Below are positions 11,338-21,258 of a DNA stretch of 64,000 nt, piece after piece. Within the stretch, counting starts at the first letter, position 1; every line of letters starts with the position of its first letter. Under the pieces are notes generated by a model. It was not told the DNA's origin and made no database searches. It saw only the letters and a list, made by a program, of their open reading frames with translations. The position numbers and the translations under genes were made by a program. The stretch covers positions 1,488,001 through 1,552,000 of the forward strand of contig NZ_JABAIM010000001.1 in assembly GCF_012641365.1 (NCBI RefSeq), in the 5' to 3' direction. The stretch is from Leeia aquatica (GTDB lineage Bacteria > Pseudomonadota > Gammaproteobacteria > Burkholderiales > Leeiaceae).

Positions 11338-13076
11338 AATCCGGTCTCCGCTTCCGGCTCATCAAAGCCGGGGATCACCGTGGTCTGTACCGGGGCATCA
11401 TGCGGCACCTTCATCTTGCGCATGATGTCGGACACAATCTTGCTGAATACCGGCGCAGCGACCTGACCACCGTAATGGCGGGTCGGATCCGGCTCATCGA
11501 TCATCACGGCCACGATGATCCGAGGGTTGGAGATGGGCGCGACCCCGACGAAGGAGGCCACATACTTGCTCTTGTCGTAGCCCCGGCCACTGACCTTGTA
11601 TGCCGTGCCGGTCTTGCCGCCGACCCGGTAGCCCACCACCTGCGCCAATTGCGCGGTACCACCGGGCTGGGTCACCATCTCCAGCATTTTCAGCACTTGC
11701 TGCGCGGTTTGCGGCTTCAGCACCTGGGTAGCCGGCCCCGGCGCATCCAGCTTGAGGATGCTCACCGGGCGAATGGCGCCGTTATTGGCGAACACCATGT
11801 AGGCGCGGGCAATCTGCATCAGGCTGACCGACAGGCCATAGCCGTAAGACATGGTGGCCTGCTCCACCGTCTGCCAGGTCTTGGGGGACCGCAGCTTGCC
11901 ACGTGCCTCACCTGGGAAACCGGTGCCCGGCACCTTGCCCAAGCCGACGCGATCGAACAGGCTCCACAAGGTTTCGGCCGGCATTCTCAGGGCGATGGTG
12001 GCGGTGCCGATGTTGCTCGACTTCTGCACCACGCCCTCTACCGTCAGCGAGCCATAGTTATGGGTGTCGGTGATGGTACGGCCGCCGATCTGGGTGCTGC
12101 CGCTGGTCGGAATCAGGGTGGTGGGCTGCACGATCCCGGCGTCCAGCGCCGTGGCGATCGACAGCGGTTTCATCATGGAACCGGGCTCGAACTGATCGGT
12201 CAGCACACGGTTACGCATGCGGCTGGGGTCGATCTTGCTGCGGTTGTTCGGGTTGTAGGTCGGCAGGTTGGCCAGCGCGAGGATCTCACCGGTATGGGCA
12301 TCCAGCACCACCACGCCACCGGCCTTGGCCTTGGCCGCAGCCACCCCCGCCACCAGTTCGTGATAAGCCCAGTACTGAATATCGCTGTCAATTGACAGGG
12401 TGACCGTCTCGCCGTCCTTCGGCAGCACCTTGGTGCCAACGTCTTCCACCACATAACCACGGCGATCGCGGATCACCTTCCAGCGGCCATCCTGTCCGGC
12501 CAGCAGACTGTTACGTGCCCGCTCGATGCCTTCCTGCCCCTTCTCGTCGTTGTCGGTAAAGCCAACGATATGGGCCATCATCTCGTGCGCTGGATACAGG
12601 CGGACATACTCCGGCTGCTGGTACACGCCAGGCACTTTCAGGTCCAGAATGGTTTTGGCCAGCTCCGGGTTGATGCGGCGCTTGAGATAGACGAACTCAC
12701 GGTCCTTGCTGGCAAAACGGGCCCTCAGCTCGGTTTCAGGCACTTTCAGCAGGTCGGATAACTGGCGAAATTGCTCCAAAGTCACCAGCCCGGCCGCCTC
12801 TTTGGCATTGACCCAGATACTGGCCGCCTGTGCGCTGCGTGCCAGGGTGTTGCCCTCACGGTCGGTAATCACACCGCGCTTGGCCTTGAGCGGAATCACC
12901 CGGTTGTAGCGGATCTCCCCTTCTTTGCGCAGGAAATCATCCTGCTGCACCTGCAGGTAGAGCGCGCGACCCGCCAGCGCCACGATGCCCAAACCGAGCA
13001 TGCCAAAGACCAGTGCCGACCGCCAGGCCGGCAACTTCAGGGCAAGTTCAGGATTGGCATAGCGTGCGCGAGCCAC
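11334..13076 (-). CDS. ftsI: Septal peptidoglycan transpeptidase (PBP3)
   Basis: FtsI is the class B penicillin-binding protein that cross-links septal peptidoglycan. One N-terminal membrane helix (about 20-42) is followed by the PBP dimerisation domain (RGVITDREGNTLARS). The transpeptidase domain carries the catalytic tetrad SMMK within FEPGSMMKPLSIA, SSN within VQKSSNIGTA, and KTG within YRVGGKTGTAYK. 580 residues is typical. The gene lies 3 nt after ftsL and overlaps murE/murF. Confidence 0.97.
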   Translation of the reverse strand: MARARYANPELALKLPAWRSALVFGMLGLGIVALAGRALYLQVQQDDFLRKEGEIRYNRVIPLKAKRGVITDREGNTLARSAQAASIWVNAKEAAGLVTLEQFRQLSDLLKVPETELRARFASKDREFVYLKRRINPELAKTILDLKVPGVYQQPEYVRLYPAHEMMAHIVGFTDNDEKGQEGIERARNSLLAGQDGRWKVIRDRRGYVVEDVGTKVLPKDGETVTLSIDSDIQYWAYHELVAGVAAAKAKAGGVVVLDAHTGEILALANLPTYNPNNRSKIDPSRMRNRVLTDQFEPGSMMKPLSIATALDAGIVQPTTLIPTSGSTQIGGRTITDTHNYGSLTVEGVVQKSSNIGTATIALRMPAETLWSLFDRVGLGKVPGTGFPGEARGKLRSPKTWQTVEQATMSYGYGLSVSLMQIARAYMVFANNGAIRPVSILKLDAPGPATQVLKPQTAQQVLKMLEMVTQPGGTAQLAQVVGYRVGGKTGTAYKVSGRGYDKSKYVASFVGVAPISNPRIIVAVMIDEPDPTRHYGGQVAAPVFSKIVSDIMRKMKVPHDAPVQTTVIPGFDEPEAETGL

Positions 13077-13079
13077 GTT

Positions 13080-13379
13080 TTACTCTTCCTTCGGTGGCAC
13101 CACCACCACCGATTCACCATTGGCCGTCACCACCCGCGTACGCTGTGGGTCCGGCGTTTTCATCTTCAGCGTCCCGGTTGCCTCACGCTCAATACGCGAG
13201 TGCATGCCCTGGGTGCTCTGTTCCAGCAACAGCTTGTCGTACTCCTCTTTGTACTGCTTGGCCTGCGCATCCTCATGTTGCAGCTCGGCAAAGATGCGGC
13301 GTGACTTGTGCTGTGAAGTCACCACCGACAAGGCAGACAACACCGCCACGATCAGCAGCAGGGCATTGAGCTTATGCAC
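13080..13379 (-). CDS. ftsL: Cell division protein FtsL
   Basis: FtsL is a small bitopic protein that forms a complex with FtsB and FtsQ. I start at GTG 13377-13379 ([20 protein letters not shown]), giving 99 residues. A membrane helix comes first and a coiled-coil-like periplasmic segment ([20 protein letters not shown]) follows. GGGGTGA stands just ahead of this start, and it overlaps the rsmH stop by 8 nt. The frame stays open 25 codons further upstream, but that part has no FtsL character. Confidence 0.9.
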   Translation of the reverse strand: MHKLNALLLIVAVLSALSVVTSQHKSRRIFAELQHEDAQAKQYKEEYDKLLLEQSTQGMHSRIEREATGTLKMKTPDPQRTRVVTANGESVVVVPPKEE

Positions 13380-14313
13380 GCTCACCCCCGGTGCGCTCTG
13401 CCACACGCAGCACAGCGCTGCGTGAGCGCGGGTTCTGCCGGATCTCTTCTGCACTCGGCTTGATGGCCTTGCCGATTAGCGTCACCGGCGCCTGCGGCAT
13501 GTCTGCGGCACGCACCGGTACCCGGCTGGGCAAACGATCCACCGTCGCCGCGTCACGCAGCGTCTGCTTGACCATGCGGTCTTCCAGCGAGTGAAAGCTG
13601 ATCACCGCCAGACGCCCGCCTGGCTTCAGGCAGGCAATGGCCGCCGGCAGGACTAGCGAAAGTTCTTCGAGTTCGCGATTGAGGTAAATCCGTACAGCCT
13701 GAAAGGTGCGTGTCGCGGGGTCCTGGCCCGGCTCGCGAGTGCGGACGGCCTTCGCCACGATCGCGGCAAGCTGCCGGGTTGTGACGATGGGCTCTTGGCC
13801 GCGCGCAGCAACAATCGCGCTTGCAACCTGTTTAGCAAACCGCTCTTCACCATAATCCCTGACCACCCTTGCGATATCCGCTTCTGCAGCGGAGTTGAGC
13901 CAATCCGCAGCGGTAAGGCCACGGCTGTTGTCCATGCGCATGTCCAGTGGCGCATCAAAACGGAAACTGAAACCACGCTCAGCCTCATCCAGCTGCGGGG
14001 AGGACACACCCAGATCCAGCAAGATGCCGTCCACCTGGGCGATGCCCTGCTGCGCCAGCACATCGGCGAGCTCGGCGAAAGCGGTATGCACAATGGTGAA
14101 ACGCGGGTCGTCGATACTGGCCGCCGCGGCGATGGCCTGCGGGTCACGGTCGAGCGCGATCAGGCGACCCTGCGGCCCCAGCTGCTGCAGGATGCGTCGG
14201 CTATGTCCCCCTCGACCAAAGGTGCCATCCACATAGATGCCGTCCGGATGCACGGAGAGTGCCGTCACCGCTTCCTCGAGCAACACGGTGACGTGTGGGC
14301 TGGAGGTGGACAT
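13372..14313 (-). CDS. rsmH: 16S rRNA (cytosine(1402)-N(4))-methyltransferase
   Basis: RsmH (MraW) methylates N4 of C1402 in the 16S rRNA decoding centre using SAM. Motifs in order are [26 protein letters not shown] (SAM site), [30 protein letters not shown] and the C-terminal [16 protein letters not shown]. 313 residues is normal. The start ATG shares one base with the mraZ stop (TAATG), and the stop overlaps ftsL. Confidence 0.97.
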   Translation of the reverse strand: MSTSSPHVTVLLEEAVTALSVHPDGIYVDGTFGRGGHSRRILQQLGPQGRLIALDRDPQAIAAAASIDDPRFTIVHTAFAELADVLAQQGIAQVDGILLDLGVSSPQLDEAERGFSFRFDAPLDMRMDNSRGLTAADWLNSAAEADIARVVRDYGEERFAKQVASAIVAARGQEPIVTTRQLAAIVAKAVRTREPGQDPATRTFQAVRIYLNRELEELSLVLPAAIACLKPGGRLAVISFHSLEDRMVKQTLRDAATVDRLPSRVPVRAADMPQAPVTLIGKAIKPSAEEIRQNPRSRSAVLRVAERTGGERA

Positions 14314-14762
14314 TAGAGCGAGAACCCTTCGAGTTCGGCAGGCATGCCATCACTGCTGTACTGCAGCGCCACATCACACTGGCGCTGCCATCCGAGCTCA
14401 TCCCAGATCTCGAATTTCTTGCCTTGACCGATCATGACCACCCGTTTGTCGAGCCCGGCGAAGGCACGCAGCTCAGGAGAGAGTAAAATGCGCCCCGCCG
14501 AGTCCATCTCCACGTCCTCGGCGTAACCCACCACCACCCGCTGATAGGCGCGCAGTTGCGGATTGAAACTGGACACACTGTTGAGTTTTTCTTCAATCGG
14601 GCCCCATTCCGGCGCCGGATACAGCAGCAGACACTTGCTTGGGTCCGCCGTGATGACCAGACGGCCATCGGCCTGCTCGGCGAGCGCATCCCGATAGCGT
14701 GCCGGGACCGCCATGCGCCCCTTGCTATCCAGATTCAGAATCGCGCTACCCCGAAAGCCCAC
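14313..14762 (-). CDS. mraZ: Transcriptional regulator MraZ
   Basis: MraZ is an AbrB-fold DNA-binding protein that represses its own dcw operon. I start at GTG 14760-14762 ([20 protein letters not shown]), where MraZ proteins normally begin; AGGA lies about 5 nt upstream. Two SpoVT/AbrB-like halves are visible: [15 protein letters not shown] and [17 protein letters not shown]. The open frame continues 19 codons upstream through the MraZ repeats, which I treat as untranslated. The protein is about 149 residues. Confidence 0.93.
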   Translation of the reverse strand: MGFRGSAILNLDSKGRMAVPARYRDALAEQADGRLVITADPSKCLLLYPAPEWGPIEEKLNSVSSFNPQLRAYQRVVVGYAEDVEMDSAGRILLSPELRAFAGLDKRVVMIGQGKKFEIWDELGWQRQCDVALQYSSDGMPAELEGFSL

Positions 14763-14793
14763 TGTGTCCTCGCGCCGCTGGTTTGGGTCAAAA

Positions 14794-14819
14794 ACCCACA
14801 AAAACCCACTTTTTCCCAC
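14794..14819 (-). promoter_or_regulatory. MraZ operator: three TGGGN repeats at 10-bp spacing
   Basis: On the minus strand the sequence shows GTGGG three times (plus-strand cccac at 14795-14799, 14805-14809 and 14815-14819), each separated by exactly five A/T-type bases. Three or more TGGGN repeats with 5-nt spacers are the known MraZ target. They sit directly downstream of the predicted transcription start, which fits autorepression. Confidence 0.88.
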
Positions 14820-14827
14820 TTGTCGCC

Positions 14828-14856
14828 ACTATAGTTAAAAAAAAATGGCAGGTCAA
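14828..14856 (-). promoter_or_regulatory. Sigma-70 promoter of the dcw cluster
   Basis: Reading the minus strand, TTGACC (14856-14851) and TATAGT (14833-14828) are separated by exactly 17 bases that include a run of nine T. The predicted start falls near 14821, immediately before the MraZ repeats. The remaining stretch from 14857 to the lipoprotein gene at 15087 is AT-rich at first and shows no convincing gene. Confidence 0.8.
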
Positions 14857-15086
14857 GGCGGTAAATCGCGATTTTTCCTTTTGCGACAAGGACTTACGGC
14901 ATTTTCATCGAAAAGACAATTTCCTTTAAAATGAATGAGATAGCGCTCAAATAGAAAGTAACCTCTGAGGATTAACCTCACCCGTGAGTCAGTACGACGT
15001 CATGCGCAGATCCACCATCCCACTTCAGGCTGGACAGTACCCGCAGCGCGTCTTACCCTTGTCGGCATTACCCTCCGGAGATCACC

Positions 15087-15449
15087 ATGACGCGCCATGG
15101 CCTGCCCCTGCTGCTGGGTCTGCTCTGCTGTGCCTGCACCCAACTGAAGCCGACTGCGCTCTGGGTGGCGGACCAGCATGGCCTGGACGCCGGGGTCGAT
15201 ACGCTGGAGCTGGGAAACCAGCGTTGGCAGATTCGGGTAGAAACCAGCACCCTGCTGATGACCGGCAACATCCAGCAGCGCCTGCAAGATGCCGTCCACT
15301 TGCATTGCCGTAAGCAAGGGCGCCCCATTCCTGTGATCGAACGTGAGGAAAGCGGCCTGCTCAACAGCCTGACGGGGGGCCGCCGCTACGCCACCGCCAT
15401 CCTCCATTGCGACCCCGCCGCAGCCGCCGCTCCGTCAACTGTCCAATAG
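15087..15449 (+). CDS. Small putative lipoprotein, unknown function
   Basis: The 120-residue product starts MTRHGLPLLLGLLCCACTQL, a short signal peptide ending in a plausible lipobox (CCAC or LCCAC), so a lipid-anchored protein in the envelope is likely. The rest is soluble with a basic HLHCRKQGRPIPVIEREE segment and a possible disulfide pair. CGGAG lies about 7 nt before the ATG. It stands alone between the dcw promoter and the HD-GYP gene. I do not recognise the family. Confidence 0.7.
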   Translation: MTRHGLPLLLGLLCCACTQLKPTALWVADQHGLDAGVDTLELGNQRWQIRVETSTLLMTGNIQQRLQDAVHLHCRKQGRPIPVIEREESGLLNSLTGGRRYATAILHCDPAAAAAPSTVQ

Positions 15450-15552
15450 TTCATACCTTTCATGCTACTCAAGGTTTAACTGCGTTCCTGGCAGTGCTAG
15501 CATTAGGACTACTGCCTTCTTCAGGGCAGCGATCACAGGAAGCCATGCCGCC

Positions 15553-16836
15553 ATGAGTTTCGAGATCGTCAATAACCAGTTCCTGCAGCAGTTGGCTGCC
15601 GCAGGGGCAGCGCATGACATTCAGGCGTGCGAAGACATCTATTCCGAAACTGGCGTTAAACTTCTTGCCAATGGCAGCACGTTGGCGGGCGACATTCAGG
15701 CGAGACTCCTGCATCACAAGTTGCGCCGCCCGCTGGAGCACAGCATCCGGGTAGCCGATGCACCCAACAACCGCACCCTGCTGGATATTTTTAATCACAT
15801 CCTGGATCAGGACCCCATTCTGGCGCACTGGGCCAGTCGCAGTGGCATTACGCTGGAGTTACAAGAGGCCCTGCAGCGTCTGAGCCTCCCGGAGTGCGCG
15901 TGGAGTGCACTGGCCATTGCACGGCACAGTGACCCAAAGTTTATTGAGCATGGCTTAAGGGTCGCCCTGATTGCGATTTCCACGGCCCAAGCTGCCGGGC
16001 AAGCCTGGCGCCACCTGCTCCCTGCAGCGTTATTGCACGACATTGGTTATCTATACCTGAACCCGGCCCTGTGGAAGGCCCAACAACCGATCGGGCCGGG
16101 CGAATGGAAGCAGTTGTCGGCCCATCCGATCATCGGGCAAATGTGGGCGCAAAATGTGGCCGGACTCGGCGGTGAAGTGGCCGCTCTAATCGCCTGCCAC
16201 CACGAACGCGCCGACGAGAGCGGTTATCCGCGTCAGATTGGCGGGGAGCGCCTCGGTCCCGTCGCAGAAATTTTGGCTTTGGCAGAAATGGTCAGTGGCA
16301 TGCTGGAGCACCGTAGTTATCCCTTGGGGCAACTACGTATTGCCTTCAAACTTTTGCCGGGCCAGTTCACCCGAAAGACACGTCAAGCCGCACTCAGTGG
16401 CACACAAGACCTGCCGGTTGGCGAAGCCCCCGCAATCAGCACGGAAAAGATTGAAGCTGCCCTGCATCAGCTTTTGTTACGCTTTGGTCAAGCACTGGAA
16501 GTGCTGGAGCAGCTGGACTGGCACTGTACCAGCCATGTTGGCAGACAGCTGAAACAGCGACTGGCAGATCGGCTGAATGTCATTCAGCGCGCCTTCACCA
16601 GCGCCGGGCTTGATGTCTGGTTGCCTGAAGCCCAAAGGGAATCTGACACTAACGGGGAAATCTTCTGGAACGAACTGGCATGGATCATTCGTGAAACCAA
16701 CTGGCACACACGCCATCTGGCGCGTGATTTAACCCGGCAATGTCTACTGCTACCCCAAACTGAAGCGCACGCCTTCGAACCACTGGCAAGCCTGTTTTTG
16801 GCACTTTCCGACGAGTTGACCCGGGCCGGATTGTGA
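15553..16836 (+). CDS. HD-GYP-like phosphodiesterase, divergent
   Basis: The 427-residue protein has an N-terminal region of about 110 residues without a recognised fold and then an HD domain. HD-GYP hallmarks are recognisable: HGLRVALIAI, LLHDIGYLYLNPALWKAQ, HPIIGQMWAQ and HHERADESGYP with LGPVAEILALAEM. HD-GYP enzymes hydrolyse cyclic di-GMP. Differences from the consensus are Tyr for Lys after HDIG, Glu for Gly in DGSGYP, and Glu for the usual last metal-ligand Asp (ALAEM). Metal ligands are otherwise retained, so activity is possible but unproven. The stop overlaps the next start by 4 nt. Confidence 0.8.
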   Translation: MSFEIVNNQFLQQLAAAGAAHDIQACEDIYSETGVKLLANGSTLAGDIQARLLHHKLRRPLEHSIRVADAPNNRTLLDIFNHILDQDPILAHWASRSGITLELQEALQRLSLPECAWSALAIARHSDPKFIEHGLRVALIAISTAQAAGQAWRHLLPAALLHDIGYLYLNPALWKAQQPIGPGEWKQLSAHPIIGQMWAQNVAGLGGEVAALIACHHERADESGYPRQIGGERLGPVAEILALAEMVSGMLEHRSYPLGQLRIAFKLLPGQFTRKTRQAALSGTQDLPVGEAPAISTEKIEAALHQLLLRFGQALEVLEQLDWHCTSHVGRQLKQRLADRLNVIQRAFTSAGLDVWLPEAQRESDTNGEIFWNELAWIIRETNWHTRHLARDLTRQCLLLPQTEAHAFEPLASLFLALSDELTRAGL

Positions 16837-17291
16837 AACGCGTCCTTTTGGTGTGGCATAGCCAGGGAGGACGAACCGGGCGGCTGGCTGAGGCCGTCGC
16901 TGCCGGTCTCGCCCAGGCAGCCGATGAAATCACCGTCTGCAACCGGCAAGCGCTGCAGGCCACCACCACGGAATTGCTGGAAGCCGATGGCATCCTGATC
17001 GGCACCGCCGAGCAGTTTGGTTATATGTCCGGTGCCATCAAGGATTTCTTTGACCGCACCTACTACCCGGCGGAAGGCAAAATGCAGGGGCGACCCTACG
17101 GCTTGTTTGTCTGCGCGGGCAATGACGGTCAGGGTGCCATTGTCAATGTGGAGCGCATCGCCACGGGTTACGGCTGGAAACGCGCGCTGCCACCCATGCT
17201 GGTCAAAGGGGAACCCACCCCCGAGCAGTTGAACGCTGCCGAGGAGTGGGGCGCCACCTTTGCGGCCGGGCTCAGTATCGGCCTGTTCTGA
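16833..17291 (+). CDS. Flavodoxin-family FMN protein
   Basis: The 152-residue protein begins KRVLLVWHSQGGRTGRLAEA, an FMN phosphate-binding loop of flavodoxin/NAD(P)H:quinone reductase type. It continues with ADGILIGTAEQFGYMSGAIKDFFDR, which resembles the flavin-contacting loop of WrbA-like proteins. A cytoplasmic flavin redox role is likely; the partner is unknown. The start is GTG inside the GTGA overlap with the HD-GYP gene, so translation should be coupled. Confidence 0.82.
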   Translation: MKRVLLVWHSQGGRTGRLAEAVAAGLAQAADEITVCNRQALQATTTELLEADGILIGTAEQFGYMSGAIKDFFDRTYYPAEGKMQGRPYGLFVCAGNDGQGAIVNVERIATGYGWKRALPPMLVKGEPTPEQLNAAEEWGATFAAGLSIGLF

Positions 17292-17313
17292 TCCTGAGCC
17301 TGATCAGCCGCGC

Positions 17314-18687
17314 TTACTGCCGCCGCCAGGTGGTGCCTTGCGGGCCGTCTTCCAGCACAATCCCGGCCGCCAGCAGTGCATCACGGATGCGGTCGCTTTC
17401 GGCAAAGTCCTTTGCCTTGCGCGCCGCTTGCCGCGCGGCAATCTGGGCTTCAATCGCGGCGGCATCCAGCCCGTCCGCGCCCGCCTCACCTTGCAGGAAG
17501 GCTTGCGGATCACGCTCGAGCAGGCCCAGCACATTGGCCAGTGCCTTCAGCTGCGCCGCCAGCTGCGGATCGCGGCTGCGGTTGACTTCACCAGCCAGAT
17601 CAAACAGCACTGCTACGGCTTCCGAGGTGCCAAAGTCATCATCCATCGCCTCACGGAAGCGGGCAGCATACGAATTCTGCCAGTCCAGCGTTACGCCATC
17701 AGCAGGCGGGGTTTGCCGCAGCGCGGTGTACAACCGCTCCAGCCCTTGCTTGGCATCGCGCAGCAGCTCTTCCGAGTAGTTGATCGGGCTGCGGTAATGT
17801 GCCCGCACCAGCAGAAAGCGTACCACTTCACCGTCGAACTGTCGCAGCACATCGCGGATGGTGAAGAAGTTGCCCAGTGATTTGGACATCTTCTCGCCAT
17901 TGAGTTGCAGAAAGCCGTTGTGCAGCCAGTAATTGACGTAAGTATGGTTATGGCAGCCTTCGCTTTGCGCGATCTCGTTCTCGTGATGGGGGAACTGCAG
18001 GTCCTCGCCACCGCCGTGAATGTCAAAGTGCACGCCAAAATGATGCTTGGACATCACCGAGCACTCAATATGCCAGCCCGGACGCCCCGGCCCCCAGGGC
18101 GATGCCCAGTGTGGCTCACCGGGTTTGGCGGCCTTCCACAGCACAAAGTCAAACGGGTCACGCTTGTGCGGATCCACCTCCACCCGCTCGCCGGCCCGCA
18201 GGTTGGCCAGCGTTTTACCGGAGAGTTTGCCGTAGCCCTCAAAGCTGCGTACCGCGTAGTACACATCACCGTTGTCCGCCGGGTAGGCGCGACCATTGGC
18301 AATCAGCTGTTCGATCATCTGCACCATGCCCTCCACGTGCTGGGTGGCACGCGGCTGCAGGGTGGGCGGCAACAGGTTCAGGTGAGCCAGATCATCGTCC
18401 ATGGCAGCGACATTCTCATCCACCAGCTGCATCGGGGTAATGCCACGCTCCAGCGCCCGCTTGATGATCTTGTCTTCAATGTCGGTGATGTTGCGCACAT
18501 AGTTCACCTCGTACCCCGAGGCCCGCAGCCAGCGATAGATGGTATCGAACGCAGCCAGCATGCGGGCATGCCCGACATGGCAGAGGTCGTACACCGTCAT
18601 GCCACAGACGTACATATTGACCTTGCCGGGCTGGATCGGGGTAAACACTTCTTTCTGGCGGGACAGGGTATTGTACAGTTTCAGCAT
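17314..18687 (-). CDS. cysS: Cysteinyl-tRNA synthetase
   Basis: CysS charges tRNA-Cys. The class I signature is [15 protein letters not shown] (HIGH-type HVGH) near the N-terminus, zinc-site residues occur in [13 protein letters not shown] and [15 protein letters not shown], and KMSKS is in [12 protein letters not shown]. The C-terminal anticodon-binding part ends with [13 protein letters not shown] start at the ATG of MLKLYNTLS, which has GAGAG about 7 nt upstream; a GTG four codons earlier is less likely. Confidence 0.97.
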   Translation of the reverse strand: MLKLYNTLSRQKEVFTPIQPGKVNMYVCGMTVYDLCHVGHARMLAAFDTIYRWLRASGYEVNYVRNITDIEDKIIKRALERGITPMQLVDENVAAMDDDLAHLNLLPPTLQPRATQHVEGMVQMIEQLIANGRAYPADNGDVYYAVRSFEGYGKLSGKTLANLRAGERVEVDPHKRDPFDFVLWKAAKPGEPHWASPWGPGRPGWHIECSVMSKHHFGVHFDIHGGGEDLQFPHHENEIAQSEGCHNHTYVNYWLHNGFLQLNGEKMSKSLGNFFTIRDVLRQFDGEVVRFLLVRAHYRSPINYSEELLRDAKQGLERLYTALRQTPPADGVTLDWQNSYAARFREAMDDDFGTSEAVAVLFDLAGEVNRSRDPQLAAQLKALANVLGLLERDPQAFLQGEAGADGLDAAAIEAQIAARQAARKAKDFAESDRIRDALLAAGIVLEDGPQGTTWRRQ

Positions 18688-18753
18688 CTGGGCTCTCACT
18701 CAAGGTACCCGGCCTCAGGCCGGGCCAAACCGGTGCTTTCCGGCCACCGGCAA

Positions 18754-18778
18754 CAAAAACGCCGCCCGAAGGCGGCGT
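18754..18778 (-). terminator. Intrinsic terminator after the DUF4124 gene
   Basis: Minus-strand reading gives CGCCGCC-TTCG-GGCGGCG followed by TTTTTGTT: a 7-bp GC stem, tetraloop and U-tract. It lies about 30 nt beyond the DUF4124 stop and ahead of cysS on the same strand, so cysS probably has its own promoter. Confidence 0.85.
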
Positions 18779-18808
18779 ACCGGGCAGGCGCAGGCCTCCC
18801 CGGCGGGA

Positions 18809-19261
18809 TCAACTACAGTACTTGGCAATATCCGCTTCCAGCGAGCGGATGGCTTGCTCCGATGCTTTCGGGTCCATGAAGACACGCTCACCGTTCTCGT
18901 TCACCTGATAAATCCCGCTCGCCGACCTCATCCTTGACAGGTGGTCCCGCGCCTCAGCGCAGCGCTGGCGCTGGGTTGCGTCTTTGGCGGCCTGGGCATC
19001 GGCCTTGGACTGCTGGTCTTTCTTGTCCATCTGCCGCTTGTTGAAGTCTGTCTGTTGGCTCTGCCAGTCGCCACTGCCACTGGCCTTGCCACCACCTGAG
19101 GCCGACTTGGGCGCAACAGTCTGCGTCTGGGTGCCCGCAGGAGGCGGCGTCTGCGAGTAGTGGGTCACGCCCTGTGCATCGACCCATTTATACATTTGCG
19201 CCTGGGCGCCCAGCGCCAGCAGCAATAACAGCCCACCCAACGTTTTCAACATCTGCATCAC
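18809..19261 (-). CDS. DUF4124-domain periplasmic protein
   Basis: A signal peptide (MLKTLGGLLLLLALGAQAQ) is followed by the DUF4124 signature MYKWVDAQGVTHYSQTPP. A Gly/Ser-rich linker, a charged QRQRCAEARDHLSRM helix and a terminal YCS follow. DUF4124 proteins are common, poorly understood exported proteins of proteobacteria. The ORF opens MMQMLK, and the third methionine gives the tightest signal peptide. It sits 12 nt after glnS and may share its transcript. Confidence 0.85.
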   Translation of the reverse strand: MMQMLKTLGGLLLLLALGAQAQMYKWVDAQGVTHYSQTPPPAGTQTQTVAPKSASGGGKASGSGDWQSQQTDFNKRQMDKKDQQSKADAQAAKDATQRQRCAEARDHLSRMRSASGIYQVNENGERVFMDPKASEQAIRSLEADIAKYCS

Positions 19262-19273
19262 CCTGCTCCTGCC

Positions 19274-20968
19274 TTAGCCTGCTTCCTTGCTCCAGGAATC
19301 CTTCAACGTCACCGTCCGGTTGAACACCGGCTTGCCCCCTGCCCGATGTTCAACGCGGTCAGTGCAGAAATAGCCCAGCCGCTCGAATTGGTAACGGGTC
19401 TCCGGTGCCGCGTCTTGCACTGCAGCCTCCACCCAGGCCTCCACCACCTGCAAGGAATGCGGGTTGAGGAACTGCATGAAGTCCACGTACTGGCCATCGT
19501 CACCCCGCACCGCATCCGGACGGGGTTCGGTAAACAGGCGGTCATACAGACGGACTTCTGCCGCAATGGCGTGTTCGGCGGACAACCAGTGAATCACGCC
19601 CTTGACCTTGCGGCCCACCGGGTTCTGCCCCAATGTAGCGTGATCAATCGAGCATTTCAACTCGACGACCTCGCCTGATGCGTCCTTCACCACCTCATCG
19701 CAGCGAATCACATAGGAGTAGCGCAAGCGCACTTCCATGCCCGGCGCCAGACGCTGCCAGCCAGCGGGCGGCACTTCGGCAAAGTCATCGCGCTCGACGT
19801 ACAGGGTGGCAGCGATCGGTACTTCACGCTCACCGAACTCCGGGTGATGCGGATGGAACGGTGCGCTGCGCTGGCCGGTGACCCCGGCTTCAAAATTGGT
19901 CAGCGTCACCTTCAAGGGGTTGAGCACGGCCATCACGCGGGGCGCTTCGGCTTCCAGCGTCTCGCGCACAGCGCCTTCCAGCACCGAGTAATCAATTACG
20001 TTCTCGCTCTTGGAGATGCCGCAACGCTGTGCAAACAGGCGAATCCCGGCCGGGCTGTAGCCCCGGCGACGCATGCCGGAGACCGTGGGCATGCGTGGAT
20101 CGTCCCAGCCACTGACCACCTTTTCGTTGACCAGCTGGTTCAGCTTGCGCTTGGAGGTCAGCGCGTACAACAGCTCCAGCCGCGAGAACTCGTACTGCCG
20201 TGGGTGGCAGTCAATGCTGATATTGTCCAGCACCCAGTCATACAAGGGCCGGTGGTCTTCAAACTCCAGCGTGCACAGCGAATGGGTGATGCCTTCCAGC
20301 GCATCCGAGATGCAATGGGTGTAGTCGTACATCGGGTAGATGCACCATGCATCTCCGGTGCGAATATGATGCAGGCGGCGAATGCGGTAGATGACCGGGT
20401 CACGCAGGTTGATGTTGCCGGACGCCATGTCGATCTTCAGCCGCAGGGTACGGCTACCGTCGGCAAACTCGCCGGCACGCATGCGGGTGAACAGGTCGAG
20501 GTTTTCTTCAACACTGCGGTCACGCCAGGGGCTCGGCTTGCCCGGCTCGGTCAGGGTGCCGCGGTAGGCACGCATCTGCTCGGCATCGAGGTCATCCACA
20601 TAGGCCAGACCTTTCTGGATCAGCTCGACAGCATAGCCGTACAACTGCTCGAAGTAATCCGAGGCAAAGCGCACTTCGCCTTGCCATTGAAACCCCAGCC
20701 AGCGCACGTCTTCCATGATGGCGCGCACATACTCTTCGGATTCTTTTTCCGGATTGGTATCGTCAAAGCGCAAGTTGCAGGCACCGGCATAGGCCTGCTC
20801 GCCCTGCACCAGCCCGAAGTTCAGGCAGATCGACTTGGCGTGCCCCACATGCAGGTAGCCATTGGGCTCCGGCGGAAAACGGGTCTGGATGGCCGCATGC
20901 CGCCCATCCTTCAGGTCGTTGTCAATGATGGTGCGGATGAAATGGGCAACTACTGGTGCATCACTCAT
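19274..20968 (-). CDS. glnS: Glutaminyl-tRNA synthetase
   Basis: GlnS charges tRNA-Gln. The class I HIGH motif is in [15 protein letters not shown], the MSK equivalent in [12 protein letters not shown], and the GlnRS-type DDTNPEKE and [14 protein letters not shown] segments are present. 564 residues agrees with bacterial GlnRS including the C-terminal beta-barrel anticodon domains. The gene is divergent from the TPR gene at 21322. Confidence 0.97.
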   Translation of the reverse strand: MSDAPVVAHFIRTIIDNDLKDGRHAAIQTRFPPEPNGYLHVGHAKSICLNFGLVQGEQAYAGACNLRFDDTNPEKESEEYVRAIMEDVRWLGFQWQGEVRFASDYFEQLYGYAVELIQKGLAYVDDLDAEQMRAYRGTLTEPGKPSPWRDRSVEENLDLFTRMRAGEFADGSRTLRLKIDMASGNINLRDPVIYRIRRLHHIRTGDAWCIYPMYDYTHCISDALEGITHSLCTLEFEDHRPLYDWVLDNISIDCHPRQYEFSRLELLYALTSKRKLNQLVNEKVVSGWDDPRMPTVSGMRRRGYSPAGIRLFAQRCGISKSENVIDYSVLEGAVRETLEAEAPRVMAVLNPLKVTLTNFEAGVTGQRSAPFHPHHPEFGEREVPIAATLYVERDDFAEVPPAGWQRLAPGMEVRLRYSYVIRCDEVVKDASGEVVELKCSIDHATLGQNPVGRKVKGVIHWLSAEHAIAAEVRLYDRLFTEPRPDAVRGDDGQYVDFMQFLNPHSLQVVEAWVEAAVQDAAPETRYQFERLGYFCTDRVEHRAGGKPVFNRTVTLKDSWSKEAG

Positions 20969-21258
20969 GGTGTACGGGAACGATCCATTGCGTCGGAAAA
21001 TAATCAGGTCTTGATCTTACCTGAAAAGACAGAATCCCGCAGGTGCTCCCCCCCCAAGAGCGGGTCATGGTTCGAGCTTGTCGGCGCATGCCATCTGACC
21101 TTGTACCAAGGGGCAGTAGGGCGGCATGACTGGCGGCATCCGGCAGACCACACCCGACACACCAAACACAATGCCCACCGCATGCCGCGCAGGACAAGCT
21201 CAAAAGCACGCCGTGCCTTAAGCATGATAAACAAATGCAACAATGATGCTGCGCTGAA
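20969..21258. other. Intergenic region without a supported gene
   Basis: About 350 bases separate glnS from the TPR gene. A minus-strand open frame crosses it and runs into the TPR gene, but it has no start, composition or family support. I see no RNA gene. The right end carries the candidate promoter listed separately. Confidence 0.6.

Noticed and set aside
9382-11466. Open plus-strand frame of 694 codons opposite murE/murF
   Set aside because: It is an antisense shadow with the same His/Gln-rich composition and no ribosome site. It also runs past the end of murE/murF into ftsI.
14984-15313. Plus-strand frame starting MSQYDVMRRS upstream of the lipoprotein gene
   Set aside because: It runs through the lipoprotein gene in another frame. 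The lipoprotein frame has a ribosome site, signal peptide and lipobox, and this one has none.
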